NCBI GenBank assembly: GCA_947463135.1
Contig: CANHTA010000009.1
Location: forward strand, 1 to 40,534
Length of the DNA: 40,534 nt
Source: Gemmatimonadota bacterium
GTDB taxonomy: Bacteria; Gemmatimonadota; Gemmatimonadetes; Gemmatimonadales; Gemmatimonadaceae
Reading direction: 5' to 3'
A program made the position numbers and the translations under genes. The notes below the pieces were generated by a model. The model saw nothing but the letters and a program-made list of their open reading frames with translations, was not told where the DNA came from and ran no database searches. The first letter of the stretch is position 1, and each line of letters begins with the position of its first letter. Positions 17,371-28,652 of the stretch are shown piece after piece.

Positions 17371-18930
17371 TCAGCGCACGCTGGCCGCTTGCAGCCGCGG
17401 CGCTCCACTGGAGGTGGGCGCCCCAGATACACCAGCCTCGCCGGGGACGGCTCGGCGCGCCAATTCGATCATTGGCGTTGGATACATACCGAGCACCAGC
17501 ACGAGCACACAGGTGACAGCGATAAGCGACTGTCCCATGGGTGTCATCGACGGCACCGGTTGATCGAGCGGACGCGAACGCATGAACATCGCGCCCACCA
17601 CCGACAAGTAATACGCAGCGGAGACCGCGCTACTGAGGACAACAATGACGGCCAACACCGTTTGCGGCGTGGTGGCCTGAAGCGCTGCCTGCAACAGGTA
17701 CCACTTGGCAAAGAAGCCCATGCCCCCGACAATCGGCATACCCATCAAGGCCAGCAAGAACACGGACATAGCCACGGCAAGCCACGGACGGACGAGCCAC
17801 AGCCCCGCCACATCATCAAGCGTTGGGGATCTGTCACGACCGCCATTGATTGCCATCAATACGCCAAACGCCCCCATCGTACTCAACGTGTAGGACATGG
17901 CATAGAACACGAGCGCCGTTGCACCGGCGGGCGAGGAGACAACAATGGACACGAGGAGGTAGCCTGCATGTGCGATGCTGGAATAGGCCAACATCCGCAC
18001 CAAATTCCGCTGCGAGAGCGCCAGGACGTTCCCCGTGATCATGGTGATCACAGCCAACCACCACATCACCGGATGCCACCGCTCGGCAGCGCCTGCCATG
18101 GCCTCAAGCATGACGCGCGCAAACACCGCAAAGGCCGCGGTCTTCACACAGGCTGACATAAACGCGGTGATGGGCAATGGCGCGCCATCGTACACGTCCG
18201 GTGTCCATAAATGAAACGGCGCCGCAGCAACCTTAAATCCAAACCCCACCAGCAAGAGCCCGGTACCGACAATGAACATGGGCCCAAGCTCAGGATTCGC
18301 CGACACCCACTGCGCGATATCCACCAATCGAGTACTGCCCGTGGCCCCGTACAACAGCGCAATGCCGTAGAGCAAAAACCCGGTCGAGACGGAACCGAGC
18401 AGAAAGTACTTCACAGCCGATTCCGCCCCACGCGCACTGCGCCGGTTCACACCGGCCAACACGTAGATCGCAAGCGACATCAGTTCGATACCAAGGAAGA
18501 CAAACATCAAGTCCCGCGCCGCGGACAACACCATCATTCCCGCTGCTGCCAGTAACATTAAGACCGGCACTTCGGGACTGAACGCTGCGCTCCGGTGATG
18601 CTCGGCGTCCAACAACATGAGCGCCAGCACGGTACCAAGCAAAATGACCAGGTCGATGCCCCACCGGAAACCATCGCCCGCAATACGGTGATCGGGCGTG
18701 CCGCGGACACCGTCCCCCCACGCGATCATGACCGCCAACCCCACCAGCAGACAGAGGACAATCCCGATGCGCGCGATCGCACTTGTCTTTTCCGCGCCCT
18801 CCGCCATCGCCGCGTCGTTACGCTGTGGAATCCACACCGTCGCCAGCAACATGACCAGGGCACCAGCGGACAGCAGGAGTTCGGGAGCAAGTGCGCGAAC
18901 GAGCGCGCCAGCTGAAAGTGTAGCGCCCAT
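17371..18930 (-). CDS. nuoN: NADH-quinone oxidoreductase subunit N
   Basis: NuoN is one of the three antiporter-like proton-pumping membrane subunits of complex I. The protein has 519 residues with about 14 membrane segments. The conserved ELMSLAIYVL (key Glu of segment 5) and FHLWTPDVYDGAP motifs are present. The ATG at 18930 overlaps the nuoM stop by one base. It is the last gene of the nuo operon and is followed by the phosphohexomutase gene without an obvious terminator. Confidence 0.96.
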   Translation of the reverse strand: MGATLSAGALVRALAPELLLSAGALVMLLATVWIPQRNDAAMAEGAEKTSAIARIGIVLCLLVGLAVMIAWGDGVRGTPDHRIAGDGFRWGIDLVILLGTVLALMLLDAEHHRSAAFSPEVPVLMLLAAAGMMVLSAARDLMFVFLGIELMSLAIYVLAGVNRRSARGAESAVKYFLLGSVSTGFLLYGIALLYGATGSTRLVDIAQWVSANPELGPMFIVGTGLLLVGFGFKVAAAPFHLWTPDVYDGAPLPITAFMSACVKTAAFAVFARVMLEAMAGAAERWHPVMWWLAVITMITGNVLALSQRNLVRMLAYSSIAHAGYLLVSIVVSSPAGATALVFYAMSYTLSTMGAFGVLMAINGGRDRSPTLDDVAGLWLVRPWLAVAMSVFLLALMGMPIVGGMGFFAKWYLLQAALQATTPQTVLAVIVVLSSAVSAAYYLSVVGAMFMRSRPLDQPVPSMTPMGQSLIAVTCVLVLVLGMYPTPMIELARRAVPGEAGVSGAPTSSGAPRLQAASVR

Positions 18931-20504
18931 CAGCGGACCACAGAGACGTTAGGAAGCGAAGGCGCCGCGTTGGGACCGAAGCGCACGGATTCGATGAGGC
19001 CTTGTGACGCACGGTCGCTGCGCGCCAGGACCGGTTGAGGGCGCAAGCCAAGCGCCACGATGGCGACCGCAAACGCCGCCATCAAGATACCTTCGCGCAC
19101 CGTGAAGTCAGTGAGCGTTCCATTGGTGGCGGTATTGAGGGGCTCAAAGAGGATGCGCTGTAAAGCACGTAACCCGTAGGCGGCCGCGAATATCACGCCG
19201 CTCGTTGCGATGACCGCAAGGACCGGACGCTCCGCATAGGTGCCAACGAGCACGAGGAATTCCCCAATGAAGCCATTCGTCCCCGGAAGGCCAATGGTGG
19301 ACAGCATCACCAACGCCAGCATCACACTGAACATCGGCACAACGCGAGCAAGGCCACCGAATTCCGCCATGTCCGTCGTCCCGCGTCGATCCTCGAGCAT
19401 GCCCACGAGGAGGAACAGCGCCGAGGTGGAAATCCCGCTATTCACAATCGACAGGACGGCCCCCTGGACCGACTGCTGCGTGAGTGCGAAGCAGCCAAGC
19501 ATGATGAACCCAAGGTGGCTGATAGCAATGTAGGAGACCATGCGCTTCATATCCCGCTGCGCCATGGCCAGCAGGGCGCCGTACACAATAGCAATCACCG
19601 AAAGCACGAGAATCGTGCCGCGGATAGTCGGCTCCATCGCCGCGGCCGGAAAAAGCGGGATCGCGAAACGAAGGATCGCATACGCACCGACCTTCATGCC
19701 GAGCGTTACCGCGGCAAACGTGGGTGCGGAGCCCTGCGCATCCGGGAGCCACGTGTGGAACGGCACCAGCGCCGACTTCACGGCAAAGGCCAGAAAAAAG
19801 GCACCGAACATCCAGAGCTGCGTGCGCGGCGTGAGCAGCTGGGCCATGAGGTGATCAAGGTGAAACGAGGTACTGCCGCCCACATTCCACAGCGACACGA
19901 TGGCGACCAACATGAGCAAGGAGCCCACCAGCGTGAACAGCACATAGCGCAGGCTCGCGCGGGCTTGTCCGTTCGTCCCCCACACCCCGATCAGGAAGTA
20001 GGTCGGAATGAGCATCAGCTCCCACGCCACATAGAACGCCAACAGGTCAAGGGTGAGGAACACCCCGATCAATCCCGTCGTCAGCATCAGGGCAAGCGCG
20101 CCGAAGGCGGGCGTACGTACCCGCACGTTCTGCCACGACCCAAGAAATGCCAGCGGCAGAACAAGCGCCGTCATGACCACCATGGGAAGCGACAGACCAT
20201 CCACGCCGAGACTGATGGTCGCACCGAGATCGGAAAGCCATGGCAGGTCGACACGCAGCTGCCAGCCTGCCACGGACGGTTCGTACAACACCCATACCGC
20301 GAGGCTGAGCAGCGCTTCAATGCACAGTGCAGCCAAGGTGAGTGTCCGGGCGTCCGGACCGCCACTGGGTGCCTCCATGCCGCCCTCATTCCGCGACATG
20401 TCACGCCCAGCAAAACGAACCACGATCGCTGCCACAACCGGCCAACAGAGCATCGCCGGCAAAACCCAGGAAGCGGCGCCGACAGAGAGGAGGAGATCGC
20501 GCAT
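18930..20504 (-). CDS. nuoM: NADH-quinone oxidoreductase subunit M
   Basis: NuoM is an antiporter-like proton-pumping subunit of complex I. The protein has 524 residues with about 14 membrane segments. The segment-5 motif WELMLIPTYFLIGVWG carries the conserved Glu, and FHTWLPDAQGSAPT is the typical segment-7 region. It starts 2 bases after the nuoL stop and overlaps nuoN. NuoL and NuoN are excluded by length and by gene order. Confidence 0.96.
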   Translation of the reverse strand: MRDLLLSVGAASWVLPAMLCWPVVAAIVVRFAGRDMSRNEGGMEAPSGGPDARTLTLAALCIEALLSLAVWVLYEPSVAGWQLRVDLPWLSDLGATISLGVDGLSLPMVVMTALVLPLAFLGSWQNVRVRTPAFGALALMLTTGLIGVFLTLDLLAFYVAWELMLIPTYFLIGVWGTNGQARASLRYVLFTLVGSLLMLVAIVSLWNVGGSTSFHLDHLMAQLLTPRTQLWMFGAFFLAFAVKSALVPFHTWLPDAQGSAPTFAAVTLGMKVGAYAILRFAIPLFPAAAMEPTIRGTILVLSVIAIVYGALLAMAQRDMKRMVSYIAISHLGFIMLGCFALTQQSVQGAVLSIVNSGISTSALFLLVGMLEDRRGTTDMAEFGGLARVVPMFSVMLALVMLSTIGLPGTNGFIGEFLVLVGTYAERPVLAVIATSGVIFAAAYGLRALQRILFEPLNTATNGTLTDFTVREGILMAAFAVAIVALGLRPQPVLARSDRASQGLIESVRFGPNAAPSLPNVSVVR

Positions 20505-20506
20505 CG

Positions 20507-22534
20507 TCAGCGAAGGGTGAGGGCAGCGAGGAGTGCGAGGGCGCCGGCCGCCAACAGCCAGGCATACTTACCCACGTCTCCATCCTGAAGCTTACTTCCC
20601 ACCAGGGCGGCGGTTCGCGACAACAATGAGCCCCCAGCACTGAATGAGCGATCGACACCCGTCTCAACACCGCGGCCTAACACGATACCGGCAAACGCGG
20701 AGATGGGGCGCACCACCAAGGCATCAACCAAACTATCCACGTGGTAGGCGCGCGCGAGTAGGCCGTCGTCAACCGGTGCATGCGCTTTGTCCGGCAGCGG
20801 TCGGCGATAGCGAAACAGCGCAACCAGAATGCCGAGCACGGCGACGGTTATGGCGACGGTCACGAGCCCCAATTCCGTTGTATGATCCAGATGCCCATTG
20901 CCCGCAAGACGTGTTGCGCTTCCACCTGTCACCGGCGCCAGCCACTGCTCAAGCCGTGCGACCGGTCCGATGGGGATGAGCGCCGGCAAGTTGAGCCACC
21001 CGCCGAACACGGTGAGCACACCGAGCAGCACCACCGGCCCGGTCATCACCGCAGGAGCCTCGTGCAGCTTCGCCCGTTCAGCCTCCCCGGTCCGATTCGC
21101 GCCGTAGAATGTCAACAGGAGCATGCGCGTCATGTACACGGCCGTCAGCAGCGCCGTGACGACGCCCACCGCGTACGCCCCATACAGCACCACGCTACCC
21201 GGAACGCCAAGGAGCGACGCGCTACTGAGCGGGCTGCCATGGGCACGGGCGAACACCGCCGCAAGGATCTCATCTTTCGAGAAAAAGCCGGCAAGCGGGG
21301 GAATGCCGGCGATGGCTAACGTCGCCAACGTCATCGCCACCGCCGTCGTCGGCATGTAGGTAGCCAGCCCGCCCATGTTCCGGAGATCCTGTGGATCATC
21401 GTCCCGATGGGTGTGATGGTAGGCCTCATGCATGGCATGAATAACGGAACCGGCGCCGAGAAAAAGCAACGCCTTGAAGAACGCATGCGTCACCAGGTGG
21501 AACACACCGGCCGTGTACGCGCCGCTTCCCACGCCAATGAACATGTAACCCAACTGCGACACGGTGGAGTACGCCAGCACCTTCTTGATGTCCCACTGGC
21601 GCAGCGCAATCGTTGCCGCGAACAGCGCCGTGAGCGCACCAACCGCCGTCATAATCAATGACGCCTCGGGAGCACCGGAGAAAATCGGTGCGGCACGCGC
21701 AACCAGATACACCCCGGCCGTGACCATAGTCGCCGCATGAATGAGCGCGGACACCGGGGTCGGACCGGCCATGGCGTCCGGCAACCAGATGTACAGCGGT
21801 AACTGCGCACTCTTCCCTGCGCAGCCGATGAACAAGAACAGCGCGATCGCGAGCACGACCGGGGTCCCCGCCATGCCGCTGAGGGTCGCATGAGCACCGA
21901 TGAAGTCCAGCTGCTGCGTGGTAACCCAGATCAGGAACATCGCCACGAGGAAACCGAAGTCGCCGACACGATTGACCACGAACGCCTTCTTGCCGGCCTC
22001 GGCATTGGCCCGGTCGCTGAACCAGAAACCAATCAGGAGGTACGACGCCAATCCCACACCTTCCCAGCCCACAAAGAGCACAGGATAGCTGCCACCCAGC
22101 ACGAGGAGCAGCATGAAGGCCACAAAGAGATTGAGATACGCAAAGTACCGGGCGTAGCTGGCATCCTCGCGCATATAGCCCACCGAAAACAGATGGATGA
22201 GCGAACCAACACCGGTGATGACCAGAACCATCAGGATGGACAGTTGATCGAGTTGCAGGCTCCAATCGATCACCAGATTTCCGACGGGCATCCACTGGCC
22301 GTAGCGCACGACGTGCAACACCTGATCAGGAGCGCCGAGCATGTTGCGGAACAGCACGACGGCGACCGCAAAGGCCGCCAGAATAACCCCGGGTCCAACG
22401 AGGGTCACCAGCGGGTGACGGGCCGTTGAGGTTCCATGTTCGCGCGCCGAACGCCCGAAGAACGCGACAGACCCGTTGATCAGGAAGCCAAGAACTGGCA
22501 GCAGAATGAGGACGCCAAGCATGGTCGGGATCAT
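20507..22534 (-). CDS. nuoL: NADH-quinone oxidoreductase subunit L
   Basis: NuoL is the distal proton-pumping subunit of complex I with the long lateral helix. The protein has 675 residues and about 16 membrane segments. The motifs [16 protein letters not shown] and [19 protein letters not shown] with the following [12 protein letters not shown] are characteristic. The frame stays open upstream through nuoK, but the family N-terminus and an ATGA overlap with nuoK (22531-22534) fix the start at 22534. Confidence 0.96.
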   Translation of the reverse strand: MIPTMLGVLILLPVLGFLINGSVAFFGRSAREHGTSTARHPLVTLVGPGVILAAFAVAVVLFRNMLGAPDQVLHVVRYGQWMPVGNLVIDWSLQLDQLSILMVLVITGVGSLIHLFSVGYMREDASYARYFAYLNLFVAFMLLLVLGGSYPVLFVGWEGVGLASYLLIGFWFSDRANAEAGKKAFVVNRVGDFGFLVAMFLIWVTTQQLDFIGAHATLSGMAGTPVVLAIALFLFIGCAGKSAQLPLYIWLPDAMAGPTPVSALIHAATMVTAGVYLVARAAPIFSGAPEASLIMTAVGALTALFAATIALRQWDIKKVLAYSTVSQLGYMFIGVGSGAYTAGVFHLVTHAFFKALLFLGAGSVIHAMHEAYHHTHRDDDPQDLRNMGGLATYMPTTAVAMTLATLAIAGIPPLAGFFSKDEILAAVFARAHGSPLSSASLLGVPGSVVLYGAYAVGVVTALLTAVYMTRMLLLTFYGANRTGEAERAKLHEAPAVMTGPVVLLGVLTVFGGWLNLPALIPIGPVARLEQWLAPVTGGSATRLAGNGHLDHTTELGLVTVAITVAVLGILVALFRYRRPLPDKAHAPVDDGLLARAYHVDSLVDALVVRPISAFAGIVLGRGVETGVDRSFSAGGSLLSRTAALVGSKLQDGDVGKYAWLLAAGALALLAALTLR

Positions 22535-22824
22535 CCGCGCAGCGTCCGTAGCGAAGACAGATCCACCGTGCCAAAGTGCCGGAACACGGAAATCAAGATG
22601 GCAAGACCGACGGCCGCTTCCGCTGCCGCGATCGTCATCACCATCACCACAAACACCTGCCCGGTGACGTTGTGCATCTTCGCCAGCGCCACAAAACTGA
22701 GGTTCACGGCGTTCAACATCAGCTCGGCACACATAAACAGAATGATCGCATTCCGGCGGGTCAGCACTCCAACCACGCCAATCACAAACAGGATCGCCGA
22801 AACGATCAGCGCTTCAGCAATCAT
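22531..22824 (-). CDS. nuoK: NADH-quinone oxidoreductase subunit K
   Basis: NuoK is a small membrane subunit of complex I with three helices. The protein has 97 residues. The two buried glutamates needed for proton pumping in the family are seen as Glu34 in [11 protein letters not shown] and Glu69 in [11 protein letters not shown]. It overlaps nuoJ and nuoL by 4 bases each. Confidence 0.97.
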   Translation of the reverse strand: MIAEALIVSAILFVIGVVGVLTRRNAIILFMCAELMLNAVNLSFVALAKMHNVTGQVFVVMVMTIAAAEAAVGLAILISVFRHFGTVDLSSLRTLRG

Positions 22825-23327
22825 AGTCGCACCCGCTTCTTGGCCAGGAGGACGGCGCCGATGACGGCCACCAGCAAGACGAGGCTCGTCAACTCGAACG
22901 CCACGAGATAGTCGGTAAAGAGCGACGCCGCCACATCGTTGACCACATTGTCAACCGATGGTGCCAGCGCGACCCGTGGAATGTGTTGACGCTGCACCAC
23001 CAGCAGATTCGCAAGCAGCGCGAGTCCGACCATCCCAGCCCCGAGCCGCGCACCGAGCGACCGGATATCCGTAATTTCGCTCCGACCAAGATTGAGCAAC
23101 ATCACCACGAAGACAAACACCACCATGATGGCGCCCGCATAGACCAGCACCTGAATGACTCCGACAAACGGTGCATCAAGCATCACATAGAGTCCAGCCA
23201 GCGCCAACATCACGTTGACCAGCCACAACGAAGCCGGCACGGGATTGCGCCTGGTGACGAACAGCAAGGCCGACGCAATCGCGAGGAGTGAAAACAGGTA
23301 GAACTGAAACTCGTAAAATCCGTTCAT
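22821..23327 (-). CDS. nuoJ: NADH-quinone oxidoreductase subunit J
   Basis: NuoJ is a membrane subunit of complex I next to the quinone channel. The protein has 168 residues with five predicted membrane segments. The stretch [21 protein letters not shown] at about 59-79 is the family signature, containing the helix that forms a pi-bulge in known structures. The start overlaps the nuoI stop and the end overlaps nuoK, both as ATGA. Confidence 0.96.
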   Translation of the reverse strand: MNGFYEFQFYLFSLLAIASALLFVTRRNPVPASLWLVNVMLALAGLYVMLDAPFVGVIQVLVYAGAIMVVFVFVVMLLNLGRSEITDIRSLGARLGAGMVGLALLANLLVVQRQHIPRVALAPSVDNVVNDVAASLFTDYLVAFELTSLVLLVAVIGAVLLAKKRVRL

Positions 23328-23821
23328 TCGCCCTTCGGGTCAGCAGGATCCCAGAGTTCACTCACCGGATGCGTTTGCGCCATGAGTCGCTCCAAATCAT
23401 AGACGAACGATGCACGGTCGAATTCGGCGTTCTCATAATGCCGTCCGAGATGAATAGCTTCTTCAGGGCACACCTCCTGACAGAAGCCACAGAAGATGCA
23501 TCGGAATTCATCGATTTCGAACACGAGCGGATAGCGATTACCCTGCTCGTCCTCGCCAGGGGTGAGCTTAATGCAGTTGGCCGGACACACGGTTGGGCAG
23601 AGGCCGCATGCCACGCACTTAGCCTTCCCGTCCTCGGTGGTGAGCATACGATGCGTACCACGCCAGCGCGGCGACAACTCCCACTTCGTCTCCGGGTACT
23701 GCATCGTCACCTTATGCGGATCGACCAAGTGCTTCAGGGTGGTGACCATCCCCTTCAGCGTCGCCCGCACGTAGCTCACCCGCTCGAGCGGCCGGTTCAT
23801 GACCTTCACACCAATGGCCAT
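23324..23821 (-). CDS. nuoI: NADH-quinone oxidoreductase subunit I (two 4Fe-4S clusters)
   Basis: NuoI carries iron-sulfur clusters N6a and N6b in the peripheral arm. The protein has 165 residues. Two ferredoxin motifs are complete: Cys69, 72, 75 and 79 with Cys83, and Cys108, 111, 114 and 118. It overlaps nuoH by one base (TGATG) and nuoJ by 4 bases. The segment between residues 20 and 60 is the usual membrane-proximal part. Confidence 0.97.
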   Translation of the reverse strand: MAIGVKVMNRPLERVSYVRATLKGMVTTLKHLVDPHKVTMQYPETKWELSPRWRGTHRMLTTEDGKAKCVACGLCPTVCPANCIKLTPGEDEQGNRYPLVFEIDEFRCIFCGFCQEVCPEEAIHLGRHYENAEFDRASFVYDLERLMAQTHPVSELWDPADPKGE

Positions 23822-25185
23822 CAGTGGGTCCCCTCGGGAGGAAGCATCGTCACCACCGTCGCCGGTTCGCGGAGGGGCACCCCCCGCGTTGCGAGTTGGC
23901 GACGGGACAAGTCCAATCCCCTTGCACGCAAGCGCTCAAGGTCGGTTGGCCCAACGCGAGCGCTGGCAGGACTGATCAACTTCCCACGATCCAGCCAGGC
24001 AAACAGGACGATCAGGAGCACCACGTTCATAGCCAGCAACGCCAGCGAGAAGGTGGGCCCCCGAGTGACCCCGAGCATATCGAGTCCCAAGGTGGCAGCG
24101 GCAATCACGACGATGTAGCCCAACGCGACCGGCAACATCACGCTCCAGCCGAGCGACATGAGCTGGTCATACCGGAAACGGGGCACCGTCCAGCGCACCC
24201 ACATGAAGACAAACAGGAAGAAACCAGTCTTCATCGCGAACATGAGCATCGTGGCCAGCGTTTTGACCACGCTATACGGTCCGACATTGTCCCACTGCGT
24301 AAAGGGGATATCCCATCCCCCGAAGAACAGGGTCGCCGTGAGACCACTGACGGTGGCCATATTGGCATATTCGGCGATGAAGAACATCGAGAACTTCATG
24401 CCGCTGTATTCGGTGTGATACCCGGCGACCAGCTCCGATTCCGCCTCTGGCAGGTCAAAGGGCAGACGGTTCGTTTCGGCGAAGGCCGCCACTAAGAACG
24501 TGAACCAGGCAACGGTGAGCGAGAGCACGTTCCATCCCATCTGCGACTGCTGCTGCACGATGGTCGTCAGGGAAACATTTCCGGCGAGCAGCAAGACGGG
24601 AATGGTGGACATGCCCAGCGCGATCTCGTAGGAGATCATTTGCGCGCTGGAGCGAAGTCCACCAAGCAAGGCATACTTGTTGTTCGACGACCAGCCGGCG
24701 AGCACAATGCCGTAGACGCCGAGCGAGGAGATCGCGAGGGTAAAGAGAAAGCCAACCGGCAACGGAGCGACCGCCATATCGATCAGCCCCCACGGCGTGG
24801 GGAGCGATGCGGCGATCGGCAGCACCGCCCAGGTGAGCATGGCGGGGATGAACGCCAGTGCCGGTGCGATCAGGAAAAGCCACCGATCCGCTTGCGCCGG
24901 ATTGGTTTCTTCCTTCATGAAGTTCTTGATACCGTCGGCAACGGGCTGTAGCACACCGCCTGGTCCCGCGCGATTGGGTCCGCGGCGATCCTGAATCCAC
25001 GCGGCGATCTTGCGCTCCGCAAGGGTGAGGAACGCCACCCCCAGCATGTAAAGCCCGAACAACACCATAATCTTGATTGCGCTCGCCAAGACATAGGTAC
25101 CGATCGCCGTCGGTGGCTGCTGCGGGTCAGCCGCCGGGAACCATCCCATCAGGTCGAGCCGCAGCAGGAGAGGCATTCCCATCAC
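23821..25185 (-). CDS. nuoH: NADH-quinone oxidoreductase subunit H, with C-terminal extension
   Basis: NuoH forms the quinone-binding membrane subunit of complex I. The protein has 454 residues, about 100 longer than the common 325-350. The motif AERKIAAWIQDRRGPNRAGP at about 55-75 is typical. After the normal last helices there is one more hydrophobic segment and a hydrophilic tail of about 60 residues rich in Arg and Leu. The start is GTG 25185, 7 bases after a GGAGG site, overlapping the nuoG stop; ATG 25182 is the alternative. The role of the tail is unknown. Confidence 0.95.
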   Translation of the reverse strand: MMGMPLLLRLDLMGWFPAADPQQPPTAIGTYVLASAIKIMVLFGLYMLGVAFLTLAERKIAAWIQDRRGPNRAGPGGVLQPVADGIKNFMKEETNPAQADRWLFLIAPALAFIPAMLTWAVLPIAASLPTPWGLIDMAVAPLPVGFLFTLAISSLGVYGIVLAGWSSNNKYALLGGLRSSAQMISYEIALGMSTIPVLLLAGNVSLTTIVQQQSQMGWNVLSLTVAWFTFLVAAFAETNRLPFDLPEAESELVAGYHTEYSGMKFSMFFIAEYANMATVSGLTATLFFGGWDIPFTQWDNVGPYSVVKTLATMLMFAMKTGFFLFVFMWVRWTVPRFRYDQLMSLGWSVMLPVALGYIVVIAAATLGLDMLGVTRGPTFSLALLAMNVVLLIVLFAWLDRGKLISPASARVGPTDLERLRARGLDLSRRQLATRGVPLREPATVVTMLPPEGTH

Positions 25186-26765
25186 GCAATTCCCTCCCGA
25201 GGGCCGACCGGCACACCCGCCGGTGCGAGCGACAATCCGCGAAGCCCAATCGCCTCGTACTCCAAACCGGCAAAGGGCGCATGCGTAGCGGACAAGGCGG
25301 CAAACACCTCAGCGGGCAGGTAGAACTGGCCTTCGCCACCGACCGCCGCAAGCAGATCGGCCAAGACATACCACGTCGGCCGCGCGACGCCCGGCGCGGC
25401 CTTCGCCTGCAGGAAGCGCTGCACACGTCCACGCAGATTGGTCAACGTCCCTTCTTCCTCGAGGAGATTCGTGACCGGGAGCACAACCGCGGCGCGTGCC
25501 TCGAGGACTGCGGGAACCGCGGTTCCCACATACACGATGGATGCGGCGCGATCGAGGTCGACGGCATCCACTCCCTCAAGCTGGTCACCGACGATCAGGA
25601 GGACATCGCCCTCACGGATGGCCGGACCAACCGACGGCACCTCCGTAAATCCGAGGAGGCGGGCGGCCGTTGCATTCGCCGCGCGCTCCTCCCGCAAGGC
25701 GAGATCCGGCGCACCGGGAAGTACGGACTCCTCGCCACGCTGAAGGCGGAAGACGCCGTCCCCCCCTGCCGCCCTAATGATCCGCTCCAAGAGGAACAGG
25801 GCCTCATTGGACAGATTCGGTGAAACAAGCACACGCACACGCTGGCCGGCGAGTGCGCGCGCCGCACTCGTGACCGCATCGTCCCACTCCGCAATCGTGA
25901 GCGCATTCCCCTGACGCACGAGAGGTTGATCCGCACGATCGCGTCGATTGAACTCGCGATAGCCCTGACGGCCTACTTCGCACAGGTAATACTGATTCAC
26001 CTGATCATTCGCCCGGGGCTTCAGACGGACCACCACGTTGTCACGGGTTTCCGCCACCGCGTTGCATCCCTGACTGCATCCGGTACAGACGGTGGGTGCG
26101 CGATCCAGTTCCCATGCGCGGGCGCGATTCAGGAAGTCTTTCGACAGCAGCGCGCCCACGGGACACAAATCAACGACATTCCCCGCCCACGGATTCGTGA
26201 GATCGTGCCCCTCGGCCTTCCCAATGAACGCGCGATCACCCCGCTCCGACACATTCAACACGGGCTCCTGTGCAACATCCGACATGAAGCGGACACAGCG
26301 CGTACACAGAATGCAGCGGTTCGGTACGTACAGCACATCGCCGCCGAAGTCCTCAACGGGATTAAAGCGCTTCGGCTCGCGATACCGTGAGTCCGCCCGC
26401 CCTTCAGCGAAGGTATAATCCTGCAACTCACACTCGCCCGCCTGATCACAAATCGGGCAGTCGAGCGGATGATTGATCAACAGGAACTCCAAGACGCCCT
26501 TACGCGCTTCGAGCGCTTTCGGCGAGTGCACATGGACAACCTGCCCTTCCCCCACGGACGTCGCACACGCCGGAGCGAGCTTCGGGAACTTCTCGACTTC
26601 GACGAGGCACATCCGGCACACGCCAGCAACCGGTAAGCCCGGATGATAGCAATAATGGGGAATGAGCACGCCAACGGTTTTGGCCGCCTCGAGAATGGAC
26701 AGGCCGTCCGGCACGGTCACCGGGCGCCCCTCGATTGTCAGCGATACCATCTTGACCTCAGCCAT
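25182..26765 (-). CDS. nuoG: NADH-quinone oxidoreductase subunit G, short form
   Basis: NuoG holds several iron-sulfur clusters in the NADH arm of complex I. The protein has 527 residues. It shows the N1b 2Fe-2S cysteines (about 39, 50, 53, 67), the His-Cys cluster N5 (HPLDCPICDQAGEC), the N4 motif CILCTRCVRF, and a CX2CX3C motif (CTGCSQGC) with a later Cys in YYLCEVGR, as for cluster N7. The molybdopterin-like C-terminal part is much shorter than in the 780-900-residue forms known from Thermus and Escherichia coli. ATG 26765 is chosen over the adjacent GTG because of a GAGG site 5 bases upstream. It follows nuoF by 7 bases. Confidence 0.94.
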   Translation of the reverse strand: MAEVKMVSLTIEGRPVTVPDGLSILEAAKTVGVLIPHYCYHPGLPVAGVCRMCLVEVEKFPKLAPACATSVGEGQVVHVHSPKALEARKGVLEFLLINHPLDCPICDQAGECELQDYTFAEGRADSRYREPKRFNPVEDFGGDVLYVPNRCILCTRCVRFMSDVAQEPVLNVSERGDRAFIGKAEGHDLTNPWAGNVVDLCPVGALLSKDFLNRARAWELDRAPTVCTGCSQGCNAVAETRDNVVVRLKPRANDQVNQYYLCEVGRQGYREFNRRDRADQPLVRQGNALTIAEWDDAVTSAARALAGQRVRVLVSPNLSNEALFLLERIIRAAGGDGVFRLQRGEESVLPGAPDLALREERAANATAARLLGFTEVPSVGPAIREGDVLLIVGDQLEGVDAVDLDRAASIVYVGTAVPAVLEARAAVVLPVTNLLEEEGTLTNLRGRVQRFLQAKAAPGVARPTWYVLADLLAAVGGEGQFYLPAEVFAALSATHAPFAGLEYEAIGLRGLSLAPAGVPVGPREGIA

Positions 26766-26772
26766 CACATCC

Positions 26773-28100
<1,328 letters not shown>

Positions 28101-28101
<1 letters not shown>

Positions 28102-28652
28102 TACGTCAGCTCCGACAGAATCCGCGGCACCGACTCCGGTGTCACCGATTCCACAAAATCGTTGTTGATCATGATCGGCGTGGCGAAACCGCAGGCTCCG
28201 AGGCACTCGACCTCGACGACCGTGAAGCGGCCATCCGCGCTGGTCAGGCCGAGGTCGCCACAGCCCGTGTGCTCCAGCAGCGACTTCACGACGTCTTCGG
28301 CACCGCACACGTTGCACGGCGTCGTGGTGCACACCTGGATGAAGTGGCGACCGACGGGATGCTGGTGGTACATCGTGTAGAAGCTGACCACGCCCTTCAC
28401 ATAGGCCGGCGTGATGTCGAGCGCCGCAGCGACTTCCTCGATGCCGCCCTCACTCACCCAGCCACGCGCGTCCTGCAACATCCACAAGGCCGGCAGCAGC
28501 ACCGCCTGCTTGGTGGGGTAGCGAGACAGAATGCGATCGAGTTCGACGCGCGCGTCGCCGACGAACACGGGCGCATGCGGTTCATCGTGGTGCGTGCCAT
28601 GCGGCGGGGCCGCGACGAGCGCGCCACCACTGGCGGAAGGTCCATGACTCAC
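28101..28652 (-). CDS. nuoE: NADH-quinone oxidoreductase subunit E (2Fe-2S)
   Basis: NuoE carries the 2Fe-2S cluster N1a beside the flavin. The protein has about 183 residues. The cluster cysteines are 108, 113, 150 and 154 (CX4C and CX3C in CLGACGFATP). The first 28 residues are an extra His- and Ala-rich extension. The frame runs on upstream into nuoD, but a GTG at 28652 overlaps the nuoD stop by 4 bases and is taken as the start. Confidence 0.94.

Noticed and set aside
19515-20588. Plus-strand open frame of 357 codons opposite nuoM and the end of nuoL
   Set aside because: Very His-, Arg- and Gln-rich translation, the usual appearance of the complement of hydrophobic membrane-protein codons.
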